DNA of 64,000 nt from Rutpela maculata. Its lineage: Eukaryota > Arthropoda > Insecta > Coleoptera > Cerambycidae. The position numbers were made by a program, and so were the translations under genes. Positions 10,315 to 21,521 of this stretch are shown one piece after another. Within the stretch, counting starts at the first letter, position 1, and each line of letters opens with the position of its first letter. Where the stretch lies: assembly GCA_936432065.2 (NCBI GenBank), contig OW386292.2, forward strand, positions 134,803,460-134,867,459. The letters run 5' to 3'. The notes beneath the pieces were generated by a model that saw nothing but the letters and a program-made list of their open reading frames with translations, was not told where the DNA came from and searched no databases.

Positions 10315-12341
10315 ATGTACCTAAATATACAGGGCCTTTCAAAAAACAAAATTCAGTTAGAATGGATTATTTATCAATGGAAACCTGTTGTAATTTGCAT
10401 TTCTGAAACACATGTAACAGAGGAATTTCAGAATAATGAAATAGATATTGAGGGATATAATACAGTTATCACACACTCAACAAGTCCACATACCGGAGGT
10501 ACAATAATATATGTAAAAAAAGAATACAAATATACTGAAATATCAAAAGAAACTATTTATATGAATATGTGGTTATCTGGAATTAAACTGAGTATAAATA
10601 ATTGTAGATATAATATTCTCAATATATATCACTCACCGAGCTCTAGTGATGCGAAATTTTTAGAAAGATTAGAAGAAATACTTGAGGTATATTCGGCAAA
10701 AAATGAAGTATTTATTTTAATAGGAGATCTTAACATCAATGTAGCAAAAAATACTTATTATTCTAACAGATTAAAAAACATAATTAGAAAAGGAGAGATT
10801 CAGATTACTAGAATTTTATGAATTAAAGAAAATAGTAAAAGAAATGAGAATTAAGAAAAGCAGTGTAGATGGAATAACAACAACTATTTTACAATCTGCA
10901 TTTGAAATTACAGGAGACAGATTTCTACAGGTAATAAATAGTAGTCTAGAAAATGGATGTTTTCCCAGAACATGGAAGTTGTCCATGCTTATACCGTTAG
11001 AGAAGAAAATAAATACCATTAAATGTGAAGAACATAGACCTATAAATATGGTGCCAACATACGAAAAACTACTAGAGGTTATAGTGAATGATCAAATTAT
11101 AAAATATGTTGAAGATAACCAGTTATTGACCAAGTATCAAGCAGGATTCAGAAATCAAAATTCATGTGAGAGTGCAATACAAACCGTTTTAGCAAAATGG
11201 AAAAACGCATTGAATGAGAAAAAAGTTATAGGTGTTGTATTTTTAGATTTTCGTAGAGCATTTGACCATAAATAGAAATCTACTATTATTAAAGTTAAAA
11301 AGCTATGGGTTAGGTGCTACAATCATTAAGTGGTTTAGTGAATATTTATCAAATAGAACTCAGATGACAAAATATAATGATACTATATCAACATCGAAAC
11401 AAAATATATTCGGAGTACCACAAGGGACGGTATTGGGTCCTACATTGTTTTTATTATATATAAACGATATAGTGCAACATGTACAAAAGTGCAATATTCA
11501 ACTTTTTGCGGATGACACATTGTTATATTTCATAGGGGATGATGTGGATGAAATTATAAACACATTAAATGTTGAACTTAAGACTCTGCAAACATGGTTA
11601 ACATTAAATAGCATGTATGTGAATATAGAAAAAACCAAGTTTATGTTAATTAAAAGTAAATATAATAAAATTGACACAAGAAACAATATGGGTATATATA
11701 TAAATGAAGAACAGATCGAGCAAGTGATAGAATGTAAATATTTGGGTATTCTCATTGATGAAAATTTATCATTTTCCAATCACACTTCTTATATTACCAG
11801 TAAAATCGCTAAAAAAGTAAACCTATTAAGCAGAATAAGGCATGTCAGCTCATGGACTAAACTTTTAATATATAAAACAATAATTTTACCGCACCTAAAC
11901 TTTTGTTCTACCATTTTATATCTATTAAACAACACACAGATGCATGAAATACAAAAAAAACAGAATCAAGCATTACGTACTATTTTAAGGTGCAATAGAT
12001 ACACAAGTATTAAATACATGCTAGAGCAGACCAAACTTCTAAGTGTCAGACAGACCATTTTTAACAACACGATGATTGTTATATACAAGATAAAGCATGG
12101 GTTATGGCCACGACACCTACTCGAAGACCTAACTTACGTTCATGACATTCATACTTACGAAACCAGAAATAGAGGAAATTTTTATATCGATACTGTCCAA
12201 ACATCATATGGACAGAATAACCTATTTCACAAAGGACTCATAGAATATAATCGGTTGCCAGATGCCATAAAGAGTAGTGAGACGCTATTATCCTTTAAAA
12301 GAAACTGTAGAGATTATTGCATCAAACATATAGAGATATAA
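10315..12341 (+). pseudogene. LINE ORF2: endonuclease and reverse transcriptase, broken
   Basis: The APE-type endonuclease starts at 10315 (LNIQGLSKN, then ISETHV, then GDLNIN near 10725-10740) and stops at 10821 before the SDH motif. The RT begins about 20 bases later (10844). The C-terminal endonuclease and linker, several hundred residues in intact relatives, are therefore missing. In the RT, FLDFRRAFD is followed by a one-base frameshift near 11265 that splits motif A from the rest (11262-12341). The second part has GVPQGTVLGP, FADD and an intact thumb and tail. The enzyme cannot be active as it stands. Confidence 0.88.
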
Positions 12342-12875
12342 ATAAATATATATTTTGTTTGTGTATTGTTTTACTTTTGTACTGTAATATATTGTAATGT
12401 AAGTCTATATACATATTGTTATTTATTTTGTTATATGTATGTATGTATTTATCTGCCATGTTAAATTATAAATAAGATTGTATGTTAGCTAAATGCTATT
12501 AATAAAGATTATTATTATTATTATATTTACCTCAACATATTACAAATGGTATGGTTATAATGTTTGCAGATGATATCACAATTACGTTATCTGCAAAAAA
12601 ATACAGAAGAATTGTCATCATATATTGCAGTCACTTGTGACGAATTAGAGGCTTGGTGTCAGCGTTATCATTTAATTTTAAATAAGAAAAAACTATATAT
12701 GAATTTTCATCTAAGATCCCTATTACCAGAAACTTTTATATCTGAAAATGATATAACACTCTCGCAGACATCTAAATTCATAGGTTTATGGCTAGATGAT
12801 AAACTGAAGTGGAATAGGTACATTGAACATGTTTGTTCTAAATTAAATTCAGCGTTCTCTGCAATAATGCAATTG

Positions 12876-13244
12876 AGGCGCTCGCGTGCAAACCCCGATA
12901 AATCGACACACAGAAAGTTGTGGGAAATTACAAAAAACTATATTGGATTTATCTGGTTTTGTTCGAAACGGTCAACTTTAACATTAGATTTATATGGGAT
13001 TTATCACAAGATTACTTATAGGCTTGTAGAGTTTAGTCTAACATACATGAAACTATTACAAACTCAAAATTGACTTTTTGTGGATTTATCGGGTCAACTT
13101 TAACATTATATTTATATGGGATTTATCGCGTTTTGGTTACCAAAGATTATATAGGCTTGTAGAGTTTAGTCTAACATACATGAAACTATTACAAACTCAA
13201 AATTGACTTTTTGTGGATTTATCGGGGTTTGCGCGCGAGCGCCT
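12876..13244. mobile_element. 369-bp MITE with GC-rich terminal repeats, TSD CAATTG
   Basis: The termini are AGGCGCTCGCGTGCAAACCC and its near-perfect complement ending GAGCGCCT at 13244. CAATTG flanks both sides (12870-12875 and 13245-13250), and the LINE reading frame resumes across it. Inside, a block of about 133 bp is repeated in tandem (GGCTTGTAGAGTTTAGTC at 13021 and 13154). Confidence 0.88.
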
Positions 13245-13648
13245 CAATTGAAATCTTGCTTAAACACTGAATGAGTCTTAAACATCTACTACAATCATAT
13301 AGCAAATAATATTGTTTCTTGGGGGTGGAGGCAATGACATGCTTAGGGTATTCATTGCTCAAAAAAATTAATTAGATTAATTTTTTCACTTCAGTCATTA
13401 GAGACCCATCGAAAAGTGTTTAAAGATATAAAAAATGTTGACAGTTACATCTATATTCATATTGAAGTGCATAATGCATGTTTATAAAAATAAAAATGAT
13501 GTTGAAACACTTAATAACAATAATTCTTGCAATACTCGACATGCTAACACTCTGTATATTCCAAGTCACACAACTACTCCTTTTAAACATTTTCCACTCT
13601 ACAGATATATTACTATGTACAATAAGTTACCAAACCATATAAAGAATT

Positions 13649-13929
13649 ACACAGCCACACAAAAAAAATTCTTTCATATCTGGGGATCATATTCTGTAAT
13701 ACATTGACCTGCTGAATCCAAATCTGCCATCAGATTTCAGCTAGCACATGTCAGTCTTGCAGAAAATGCAAAAAACCTTGGCTCGTAGCGCTTATTTTCA
13801 TGGTTTTTGCATTTTTTGAGACGTGCTGGCTCAAATCTGATGGCAGATTTTAATTCAGCGGGTCAAAATACTAGAGGATATGACAGTCTGATCACCCGAT
13901 CTGAAAGAATTTTTTTTGTGTGGCTGTGT
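13649..13929. repeat. 281-bp stem-loop MITE
   Basis: ACACAGCCACAC at 13649-13660 pairs with GTGTGGCTGTGT at 13918-13929. The pairing continues inward through AATCTGCCATCAGATTT and its complement, so nearly the whole element folds into one hairpin. It interrupts the LINE tail. The TSD is unclear. Confidence 0.75.
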
Positions 13930-14190
13930 TATCAAAATGAAAATAAATTTAAGATGGTAACTAAATATTTTTTAATTGACAATGTTTATACTATTCTGTA
14001 AACGATTATTTAGATAGTCAGTTTTCATCTTTGTCGTTTTATACATTTTCTGTAGATTATTTATCTTTGTTGTATATTATGCTTCAGTGTCTATTAACAA
14101 CATATTTGACTTGTCACATGTACACACAAAATCATTATATTATTTTTTGATGACCAATACATATCTATCTATCTATCTATCTAAAATAAC

Positions 14191-14790
14191 CGGTTCGTTG
14201 GAATGAACAAGGAACCATAGATGGTCAGCTGTGCCTCCATAAGAAATTTAAACATTTTTAACTTATCAGCCATGAAGGTCAGCGATTTCTAGTCTTCTTA
14301 CCAGTAACAAGCTGGAAGAGAAGTTTGTGGAAATACTCGAAATCTTTTAAAATACGTATATATATCTCAATTCGATCTACGTATGACTTTCGTTCATTGA
14401 AAACGAAGCCAGTCAAATCATTTCGATAGTTCCAAAGAGTTCCAAAGTAAAATTATTTTGCCGTGGTATTTTTTTGGAGCGGTTGAGCTTGTAACACTAC
14501 CATCTCTTATTGTTACTGTGTAATGCACACAGAAAATTTTTAAATTATGTGGCCAAGGCGCACATACCATCAGCCATGCGATTAACAATTGTTCCACCTT
14601 TTTTATTTCAAGTAATTTCCACATGTTTACATTATAGTGAATGTGTCCTTGCACATATAAAAATAATGTTTTAAATTAGGAATTGTTTAATATAAACGCA
14701 AATAAATGTATTCTCCACTTAAAAGAAATGATTTCAGGTCAAGAAAACCACAAGTTTGTAATAAATAGTTTATTTCTTACCACAAAAATA
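14191..14790. other. Unassigned spacer
   Basis: I see no coding similarity or repeat structure that I can support in this 600-base stretch. Confidence 0.4.
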
Positions 14791-14971
14791 TAAATGAAGA
14801 TGAAGTGGACAAGAGGAAAAACATCTCTATTATTGATTTTACGACGAAAAGTCATTCTTTTGAATTTATTAGGTGTGTCGATAATATTGAACTGACAAAC
14901 GTATTGTGACATTATGTAGAATATTACTATCTTACATCTGCATTTATTAGTGTTCTGTTGATCATTTAAAA

Positions 14972-15205
14972 AATGTTTACCAAACAAGAAAGAATTTATT
15001 TGATCAAATGTTATGGGATTGGAGACGTCTCTTATCGATATACAATTAACCTTTTCCACCAAACTTGTAAAAAAATTCAATGAAACTGGATCTGTATCGG
15101 ATGTCAAAAAACCCAAGAAAAAGTACAATGAAGACGATGCGGCAACACTTTTGGCAATAAATTCAATAATAGAAAACCTGGAATTATCTTTCTCTGAAAT
15201 CAATG
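14972..15205 (+). pseudogene. Transposase N-terminal helix-turn-helix remnant
   Basis: From ATG at 14972 the frame reads MFTKQERIYLIKCYG, then after a one-base frameshift near 15075 F-N-E-T-G-S-V-S-D and a basic stretch. This matches the N-terminal DNA-binding part of IS630/Tc1/mariner-like insect transposases. It ends where hairpin sequence begins. Confidence 0.75.
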
Positions 15206-15330
15206 GACAATGTATACATTTTCGGCGCGATTTCAGATCGAAAAATGTACAATTCTAATACTTCAGTTCTTTGCTAAGAAGCTATCAGAAAACAGACCGG
15301 AAAAGGTCCGTTGCCAAGCAACGATCATCA

Positions 15331-15800
15331 AAACTGTACGGGAATGTTACTTTCCCAGCCTAGGCCGGGAAAGTAACATTCCCGTACGGTTTTTTATGTA
15401 TATTTTAGATAGTAAATAAATAGAGAATATTATTTAGGTATTATGCAATTTAGTTGTGATTTGCATAATACCTAAATAATATTCTCTAATCATGATAAAA
15501 GCAAATAAATAAAAATAATTAATGGTAAAAAATAGTAAATAAATACACGCAGATAAACCAACTCACATTAAAATTGCATTTATTAGTAAGCAGTTAGATT
15601 GTAATGAAGAAAGGTTATGTATTAATACAAATTCCTTAATTTATAATAATATTGATTGTGATTTAAGAAAAAATGGTATGTGTACTTCGGTGTGAAAGCA
15701 CATTCCCAAACTTCGATGCTTGTTGGCCTCGGCTGGCGCCTCGGCCAACAATTGTCATCGTCGTCTGGGAATGTATTGCTGTCACACCTAAATACACAAT
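15331..15800. repeat. Three successive hairpins replacing the transposase middle
   Basis: Hairpin 1 (15331-15394) pairs GTACGGGAATGTTACTTTCC with its complement around a centre of GCCTAGGC. Hairpin 2 (15421-15488) pairs TAGAGAATATTATTTAGGTA with its complement across an 11-base loop. Hairpin 3 (about 15673-15795) pairs GTGTGAAAGCACATTCCCA with a near-complement. They lie between the two transposase pieces. Confidence 0.8.
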
Positions 15801-15856
15801 ATACTATTACGGAAACGCTCACAGACTGGATATGGAAGTAAGTAAAAGTCATTTAC

Positions 15857-16493
15857 CTTAGATTTTTGGTTATGGGTCGGTGAGAATTACCTCGTAGATA
15901 GAAGTTTTCACAGAATGTTTTTTTTAACTGACGAAGCAACATTTTGTACCAATGGCCACGTTTCATCACAAAACAGTCGTTATTGGGCTTTTGTCATTCA
16001 CAAACGAAGTCAACGTTATAAAAAAGTAAATGTATGGTGTGGGATCTTTTATGATCAAATCGTTGGTCCATATTTCTTAGAAGAAAATTTAAATCAGCAT
16101 GTTTATTTGGACCTTTTGGAAAACTTTGTATTGCCATTTATAAACACTCTGCAACCGGAAGTAAGGCATAACATTTTTTGGCAGCAAGACGGTTGCCCAG
16201 CTCATTCCTCAGTTTTGGTATGGCAGTGGTTGACAGATTACTTCCGAGCCAGATGGATGGGAAGATATACTCTAATTAATTTTTCTGCAAGATCACCAAT
16301 GGATTTTTTTCTGTGGGGTGTTTTAAAACAGAAAGTTTATGCAGATGACCTGCCGCATGATCGAGAAACACTAAAAGCACAAATACAAGATGAGGTGAAT
16401 GAAGGTGAATGTACCCTCAACCATTCGTAAGGTCTATGGTGAATTTATTATAAGGATGGAGAAATGTGTTGAGGTTGGAGGAGGCTATGTAGA
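15857..16493 (+). pseudogene. Transposase DDE catalytic domain remnant
   Basis: The frame enters at 15857 (DFWLWVGENYLVDRSFH) and gives TDEATFCTNGHVSSQN with the first catalytic Asp, then WQQDGCPAHSS with the second. A shortened ARSPMDFFLWG follows, lacking about four residues found in the equivalent SPDL-x-x-x-DFFLWG. A frameshift near 16428 precedes the C-terminal VEVGGGYVE. No full-length enzyme can be made. Confidence 0.85.
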
Positions 16494-16877
16494 ATAAATT
16501 GTATTTTCACAATCGTTGAAATTAATGTTATGTTATGTTAATGTTTGAAAAAAAATGTAGGTTGACATAAATGTAAAAGTCAAAATTTAGACTTCATAAT
16601 TTGTATTTGGCTTTATTTTGGATTATAAACAACTTTGTTTTATAAACATTTTGTCCAAAATAATAAATAAAGGTACTTCTCTCTTGAGGCATTTTGATGT
16701 TTTCTTAATTTATTAACACCTGGTACTGGTCTAAGATTTTTATATGGTAAATTCATTTTTTTGACAAGCAGAATTTTTTATAAAGAATGAATTTTCGTCA
16801 TAAAATCAATAATAGAGATGTTTTTCCTCTTGTCAACTCCATCCGGGGACACACTGTATATAGTAGAATGAAGTAGC

Positions 16878-16990
16878 AAGGAGAGTAGCGGTAGCTTATC
16901 AGTCGCTTTTATCAGCTTTGACTGCTTCATTGGCAAGCTTTTCGACGAACTCCGGAATATCTCTCTTGACACAATTATATTTGTTTTGTA
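16878..16990 (-). pseudogene. Short LINE pol fragment
   Basis: The reverse strand reads V-K-R-D-I-P-E-F-V-E-K-L-A-N-E-A, resembling the linker between endonuclease and RT in non-LTR pol proteins. It is only about 35 codons, so this is tentative. Confidence 0.4.
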
Positions 16991-16997
16991 TAAAGGA

Positions 16998-17003
16998 TTT
17001 ATT
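16998..17003 (-). terminator. Polyadenylation signal of gene A
   Basis: AATAAA on the reverse strand, about 100 bases past the gene A stop. The position fits a cleavage/polyadenylation signal; no downstream element was tested. Confidence 0.5.
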
Positions 17004-17101
17004 ATGTATCTATTTGCTTATATGAAACATAAGATTCTCGATTCAAAACACATGTATGTGTGTGTAGAACGTCTCTTCAATAACTACCTGGGAACCGAGG
17101 T

Positions 17102-18260
17102 CTAATCATTATTTTGAAAGGTCTTATGCACCACTGCATGTGTTTTAAGGCTACTCCTGTATTTCGTCTGAAATGAACAAGACGGACACTTATACACTGT
17201 TATATCCGAAGAGTCCTTATGGATCAACATATGCCTCTTAAGAGCTCCTTTTATCTTTGTCTGATATAGACAGGAAGCACACCGGTACATAGTCACTTCT
17301 GAAGAGTCCTTATGACACAAGCTATGTGTCTTAAGAGTAAATTTTTCCTTTGCTTGATATGAACACGAGTCACATTTGTGCATTGTTATTTCAGAAGGGT
17401 CCTTATGCACTAGCATATGTTTTGCAAGGCTACGTTTATATTTTGACTCAAAAGAACAGGACGCACATTTATACATTGTCATTTCTGAAAAATCCTTATG
17501 TATCAATCTATGCCTCTTAAGATCCTTTTCTTTCCTCCCTTGATATTCACACAAATTGCATTGGTACATTTTTATTTCTGAAGGGTCCTTATGAACTAAA
17601 ATATGCATCTTAAGAGTATCTTTTTTCTTGGTTTGGTATGGGCAAAAATCACATCGGTACATAGTTACTTCGGAAGAGTCCTTATGACACAAGCTATGCC
17701 TTTTAAGAGCACCCTTTCTCTTTGTCATAAATAAACAAGAAGCACACTGGTATATAGTTACTTCTGATAAGTCCTTATGAAGCAAGCTATGCGTTTCGAG
17801 GCGTTGTTTATGTCCTGTTTGATATGAACAGGAATCACAGTGGTACATAGTCACTTCCGAAGGGTCCTTATGTTGCAAGTTATGCAACTTAAGGCCATTC
17901 TTATACTTCGTCTGGTATGAACAGAAATCACACTGATACATCATCACTTCCGAAGGCTCCTTATGCATCAGCCAATGTCTTCTTAGGCTGTCTCTGTATT
18001 TAGTCTGAAAGGAACAAGTGTCACATCTGTACATTTTCACTTCTGGCTGGTTTTGATGGGTCAGCTGCATGTGGTTTGAGATGCTATTCTTGTATTTTGT
18101 TTTAAAAGAACAAAATTCGCACTTATACATTGTTATTTCTGAAGTAGGCTTATGCATAAGCATGTGTCTTTTAAGGTACGTTTTATGTTTTGTCTGAAAT
18201 AAGCAAGATGTACACCGATATGTTACTTCTGAAGGCGGTTCCACAATTCCATCTTGAAAT
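17102..18260 (-). CDS. Gene A exon 4: twelve C2H2 fingers
   Basis: The acceptor is AG at 18261-18262, and the exon begins ATTTCAAGATGG, homologous to AATTCAAGATGA in genes B and C. Twelve units of C-x2-C-x12-H-x3/4-H end shortly before TAG at 17102-17104. Fingers here have more varied DNA-contact residues than those of B and C, so the array is older or less homogenised. It is the same gene as the full entry and is listed for its domain content. Confidence 0.88.
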
Positions 18261-21200
18261 CTGAAAATTTTAAAAACTGCAATTGCAAAAATATACAATC
18301 TAGTATTTACATAAAGTGTCACCAATATAAAGAAGAACCTAAGCAGCACCTTGTCAGAATTACGTAATGTAGATACAAAATTTCACTATAGTCTAAGAAA
18401 CATTTCGTCTCATACTTTACTCATGTTTCAAAAATAAACTCGTAAAAGGTTTTAATATCTGTACAGAGGATATTATGTAAAGGTAATTTGGGAGTATAGG
18501 ACTGCCAGAGAAGGATATACCTATACATTTTCGTGCGTGCTAGAAGAGTATAGAAAATTATGTACTTTGTATAATCTTAATCTTACTCTTAACATTATAT
18601 TCAAGAATATGATAATTTGGATCAATTATTGTATTCTTGTACAATGGCAGCTACTATTGAAATCAGTCAAACAAATCAACATAATCTGGCTGCTGGTTTC
18701 TGGGTTTTCTTCTGCGTTGACTTTGTTGAGTACTTAACATTTCGACAAACTTGTCGTGGTCTTCTTCTGAAGAGAAGTGAGCTCTGCTGGAAGCAGCTTC
18801 TCTATTTATACAAGTTATCATGCAGATCATTGCTCATGCGGAATACTGACTTCCATATTAATGGTAATTGTAGTCCGCTGTCATGATTATAGTTATTTGG
18901 ATGTTTGTTTATTTCAATGGCTTCTTTGTATCTTCTTGGCCAATAATTTTTCGTGTTGGCTAATTTCTCTGTCTAGTCGAATTTTATCAAATGGCTGGTT
19001 AAGTGTTCGGCAACTGCTTATTTTGTAAAATTTCCCATCTTTATAAATTATAATATATATAAACAAAAATATAAATAATATAATATAAATTATATATATT
19101 TATATAATTCAAAATTTGAAAGGACAAAGAAATTTTAGAGGATGATTTCCTACCGCTCAGAATCCTAATGACTTCATTGCGTTGTCTTACAGACAACGTG
19201 AAGGAAACCCAAGTGCCATACTTTTCTCGTGGGTGCGTCATGTTAGAAAAAAAATTTTGAAAATGTAAAAAAAGACATTTTTGTGTTATATCCTACTGGA
19301 TAATTTCTATTTGTATTGACATTTTTCATAAAAAAATTTGGTGGAAAATTCATGCCATACTGTTTCCATGGGTTAAAAAAAACATTTGCCCAATGAATCA
19401 CTACTTCCACATCCAGATTTTCTCAAAGTCTTTCACAGCGAAAAAAAATATATATAAAATATGTATGCGGAAATAATTATTATGGAACTTTGAAGTAAAA
19501 ACAATTTTTGAGGCCTTTGGTTCTTGTACACCCCCCTTTAATACCGGGGTGGGGGTGGTATGGGAGTGAGCTAATGCCAAAAAATTTTTTGAGGGCTTCT
19601 CTTATACTAAATACCAATTTTTTGACTCTTACATGCTTGATTTACCTATTTACATTTCTCAACTCTTCAATGGAATAAGATCAAAATATAATCTAGTTCC
19701 AGATCTCGTTAAAATACATACGTGTACCAAATTTCAAGTCAATATCTTAAACAGTTCTGGAGTAATCGTGTACACAAAAAAAGTTACAGACACAGACTGA
19801 CAGATAGAATTTCTTTTTGCTCAAACTTAAAATATTGACGTTTCATAACATTTTAAGCCTATATGAACAATAAAAATTTTAAAAATTTTTTTTGCATTAC
19901 TATACTTCCACGCCCAGTGGAAAAATAGTCTACAGGCTGATTTTTGGTACACATTGTGTCAAAACCTACTTGCTAAAGTTGAGTGTACAGGTTATTTATA
20001 TCGGAGAACATTAGAGTATATGGTAACCATACTGCCAGAGTGGGTGGGAGAGATGTTAATAGGGATTGAAAATTGTATATTAAGGCTCTTAGTTATGACA
20101 ATAGCTTACAGTCTGATCTTTATCCTTATCTTGCTCATTTATGAAATAAATAATTACGTCATATGGGGTATAGTCAACGATATGTGGCCTGACAACTGAA
20201 TCTGAGCCGATAAGTACGGCTTTCTGGAGGCCTATTGAAAGGAAGAACAATGAAATTTCACATGAAAATGTTGAACAGATGAGTTTAGAAATTTGCATGC
20301 GTTCAAAGTTGAATATAACAGTTAAAATTATGTTAATTATCCTGCTTGGGTTTATAGTGATGAAAACTTATAATCTATTATTACCTGCTAAAATCCTGTT
20401 GATCTGTTTTTATTTCAATATTTTCCTCATCTAAAAAATTTTCATCCTTAATTTCTACATTTTCATTTTTTTCTCTAACTTCATTTGCTTGTTCCGCATA
20501 AAATTCTCCTTCTGTTTTAATTACATCAGTTTTTTTGTCCACTTCCTCACAGGTAGTTTTTGCTGTAAATAGTACATTTTCAAATTTCCGATCCTCCATT
20601 TTCATGAAATTCTCACTTTTATCATCAACAAGTTCATCAAAATTTTCTTGATCCACACAGAAAGTTTCTTCTTTGATTGTATCAACAATATTACCGTCTT
20701 CTTTACTCTTTGATATACTTCTTGTAAACTGTACAAGATTGGTTAAATCCATTAAACATTTTTCATTTATAATGTTTTGACGTTCACAATATTTCTCAAT
20801 CGTCTCTTCCACAATCGTACAGTTCGTCGCAAAATGGAAATAGTCATTCAGAGATCCATAGCAAGGTCCACAAACTATAGGTTTTTCAATGATATTTAGA
20901 TCCTATTAACAAAAAAACAACAAAATTACATTTAAGGAGAATAGTATTTATGAACTAAAACTCAGGGAAATTTTTTCATGTTTTCTGCATTAAAAGTGGC
21001 TGAAAAATTTTGACGTACCAATTCTGGTAGACATTTTGATAACATTATTTTCTGCAGCATACTGTCTTTATCTTCGTTATCTAGATATATGGCAGAACAA
21101 CCTGTTGTTAAACCCAAACAAAATCCACATGCATTGTAATCTTCGGAAATATCAGAGATGTCTTCCCCTTTACTCAGATAGACCTTTAATAAATCCATTT

Positions 21201-21521
21201 TGGCATTGCTCTCAGTGTTGATTAATGAAACTATGTAATCTCGTGTGTTAAGACACTTTGCTTTAAAATCAGAACATTTTTTTAACATTCCTGCACAGTT
21301 TTTGCACATTACAGGTTCTTCACTTACAAATAGATTCTGAAACAAAATACACCTTTAAAATATCTAAGTAGTAAACATTGAATCGAAAATTTCATTGTTA
21401 CCATTTTCAGCAGAAGCAAATCCAAATCATCTTTCGTATTTCTGTCAATTACTTCAAAATCGTCACATTTTATCAAGCAAAGCCTGCATATTTTTTTTCG
21501 GTCTTCGGGAGGGTTGTTCAT
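17102..21521 (-). CDS. Gene A: double-ZAD C2H2 zinc-finger protein, 12 fingers
   Basis: The exons are complement of 21402-21521, 21019-21336, 20385-20902 and 17102-18260, with GT-AG junctions, total 2115 nt, 704 residues. ZAD1 uses Cys 12/15 (exon 1) and 51/54 (exon 2). A second ZAD-like module uses Cys 110/113 (exon 2) and 157/160 (exon 3), each with the hydrophobic pattern after the second pair. An acidic linker follows, with I-K-E-E, I-K-T-E and I-K-D-E motifs that fit the SUMO consensus. Exon 4 gives 12 fingers with HK-x-x-SEVTMY linkers; finger 2 has four residues between its His. ZADs are known dimerisation modules of insect nuclear zinc-finger proteins. The start ATG precedes the first CxxC by ten residues. 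It is compact, intact and the best candidate for a working gene here. Intron 3 (18261-20384) holds a Penelope fragment and a TIR repeat. Confidence 0.9.
18640..19026 (-). pseudogene. Penelope-like element C-terminal fragment
   Basis: The reverse strand reads A-V-A-E-H-L, then after a frameshift NYWPRRYKEAIEI and a N-x-D-x-G-L-Q-L stretch. This is the pattern at the end of the GIY-YIG endonuclease region of Penelope-like retroelements. The rest is 3' untranslated debris. It lies in the third intron of gene A. Confidence 0.6.
19402..19925. mobile_element. Short TIR repeat, copy 2
   Basis: It starts TACTTCCACATCCAG (19402-19416) and ends with TACTTCCACGCCCAGTGG near 19903-19920. It matches the copy at 7074-8511 without that copy's inserted MITE. 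It lies in gene A intron 3 and is non-coding. Confidence 0.75.

Larger units (their letters stand above)
9120..12525 (+). mobile_element. Jockey/CR1-like LINE, internally deleted
   Basis: The element has ORF1 (9157-10296), then ORF2 endonuclease (10315-10821) and reverse transcriptase (10844-12341), then a 3' tail with AATAAAG and an (ATT)n microsatellite near 12500-12525. The 5' boundary is approximate. The tail type and the domain order (zinc-binding ORF1, APE-type endonuclease, RT, no RNase H seen) fit the jockey/CR1 side of the non-LTR tree. Clade assignment is inferred. Confidence 0.85.
12540..14190 (+). pseudogene. Second LINE 3' part, interrupted by two MITEs
   Basis: Frames read MFADD (near 12571), then an RT thumb with F-I-G-L-W-L-D-D-K-L-K-W (near 12775-12815). 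After the MITE at 12876-13244 they continue to a C-terminal tail ending LPNHIKNY (near 13630), and after the hairpin element at 13649-13929 to a last short piece. The 3' end is an (ATCT)n run at 14162-14183. It has multiple frameshifts and stops. It abuts the tail of the preceding LINE. Confidence 0.8.
14790..16856 (+). mobile_element. Tc1/mariner-like transposon, defective
   Basis: The right end reads GGGGACACACTG, then TA (16857-16858). A long inverted pair, GGACAAGAGGAAAAACATCT near 14807 and its complement near 16820-16840, marks the terminal repeats. The extreme left terminus is lost or diverged, so its start is approximate. It encloses transposase pieces at 14972-15205 and 15857-16493. 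Confidence 0.75.

Noticed and set aside
14161..14186. ATCT run as an independent microsatellite locus or CRISPR-like repeat
   Set aside because: It is the 3' tail of the LINE at 12540-14190; there are no spacers, and CRISPR is not expected in an animal genome.
18537..19028. Three overlapping forward frames
   Set aside because: They are antisense to the Penelope-like fragment and show no domain pattern.
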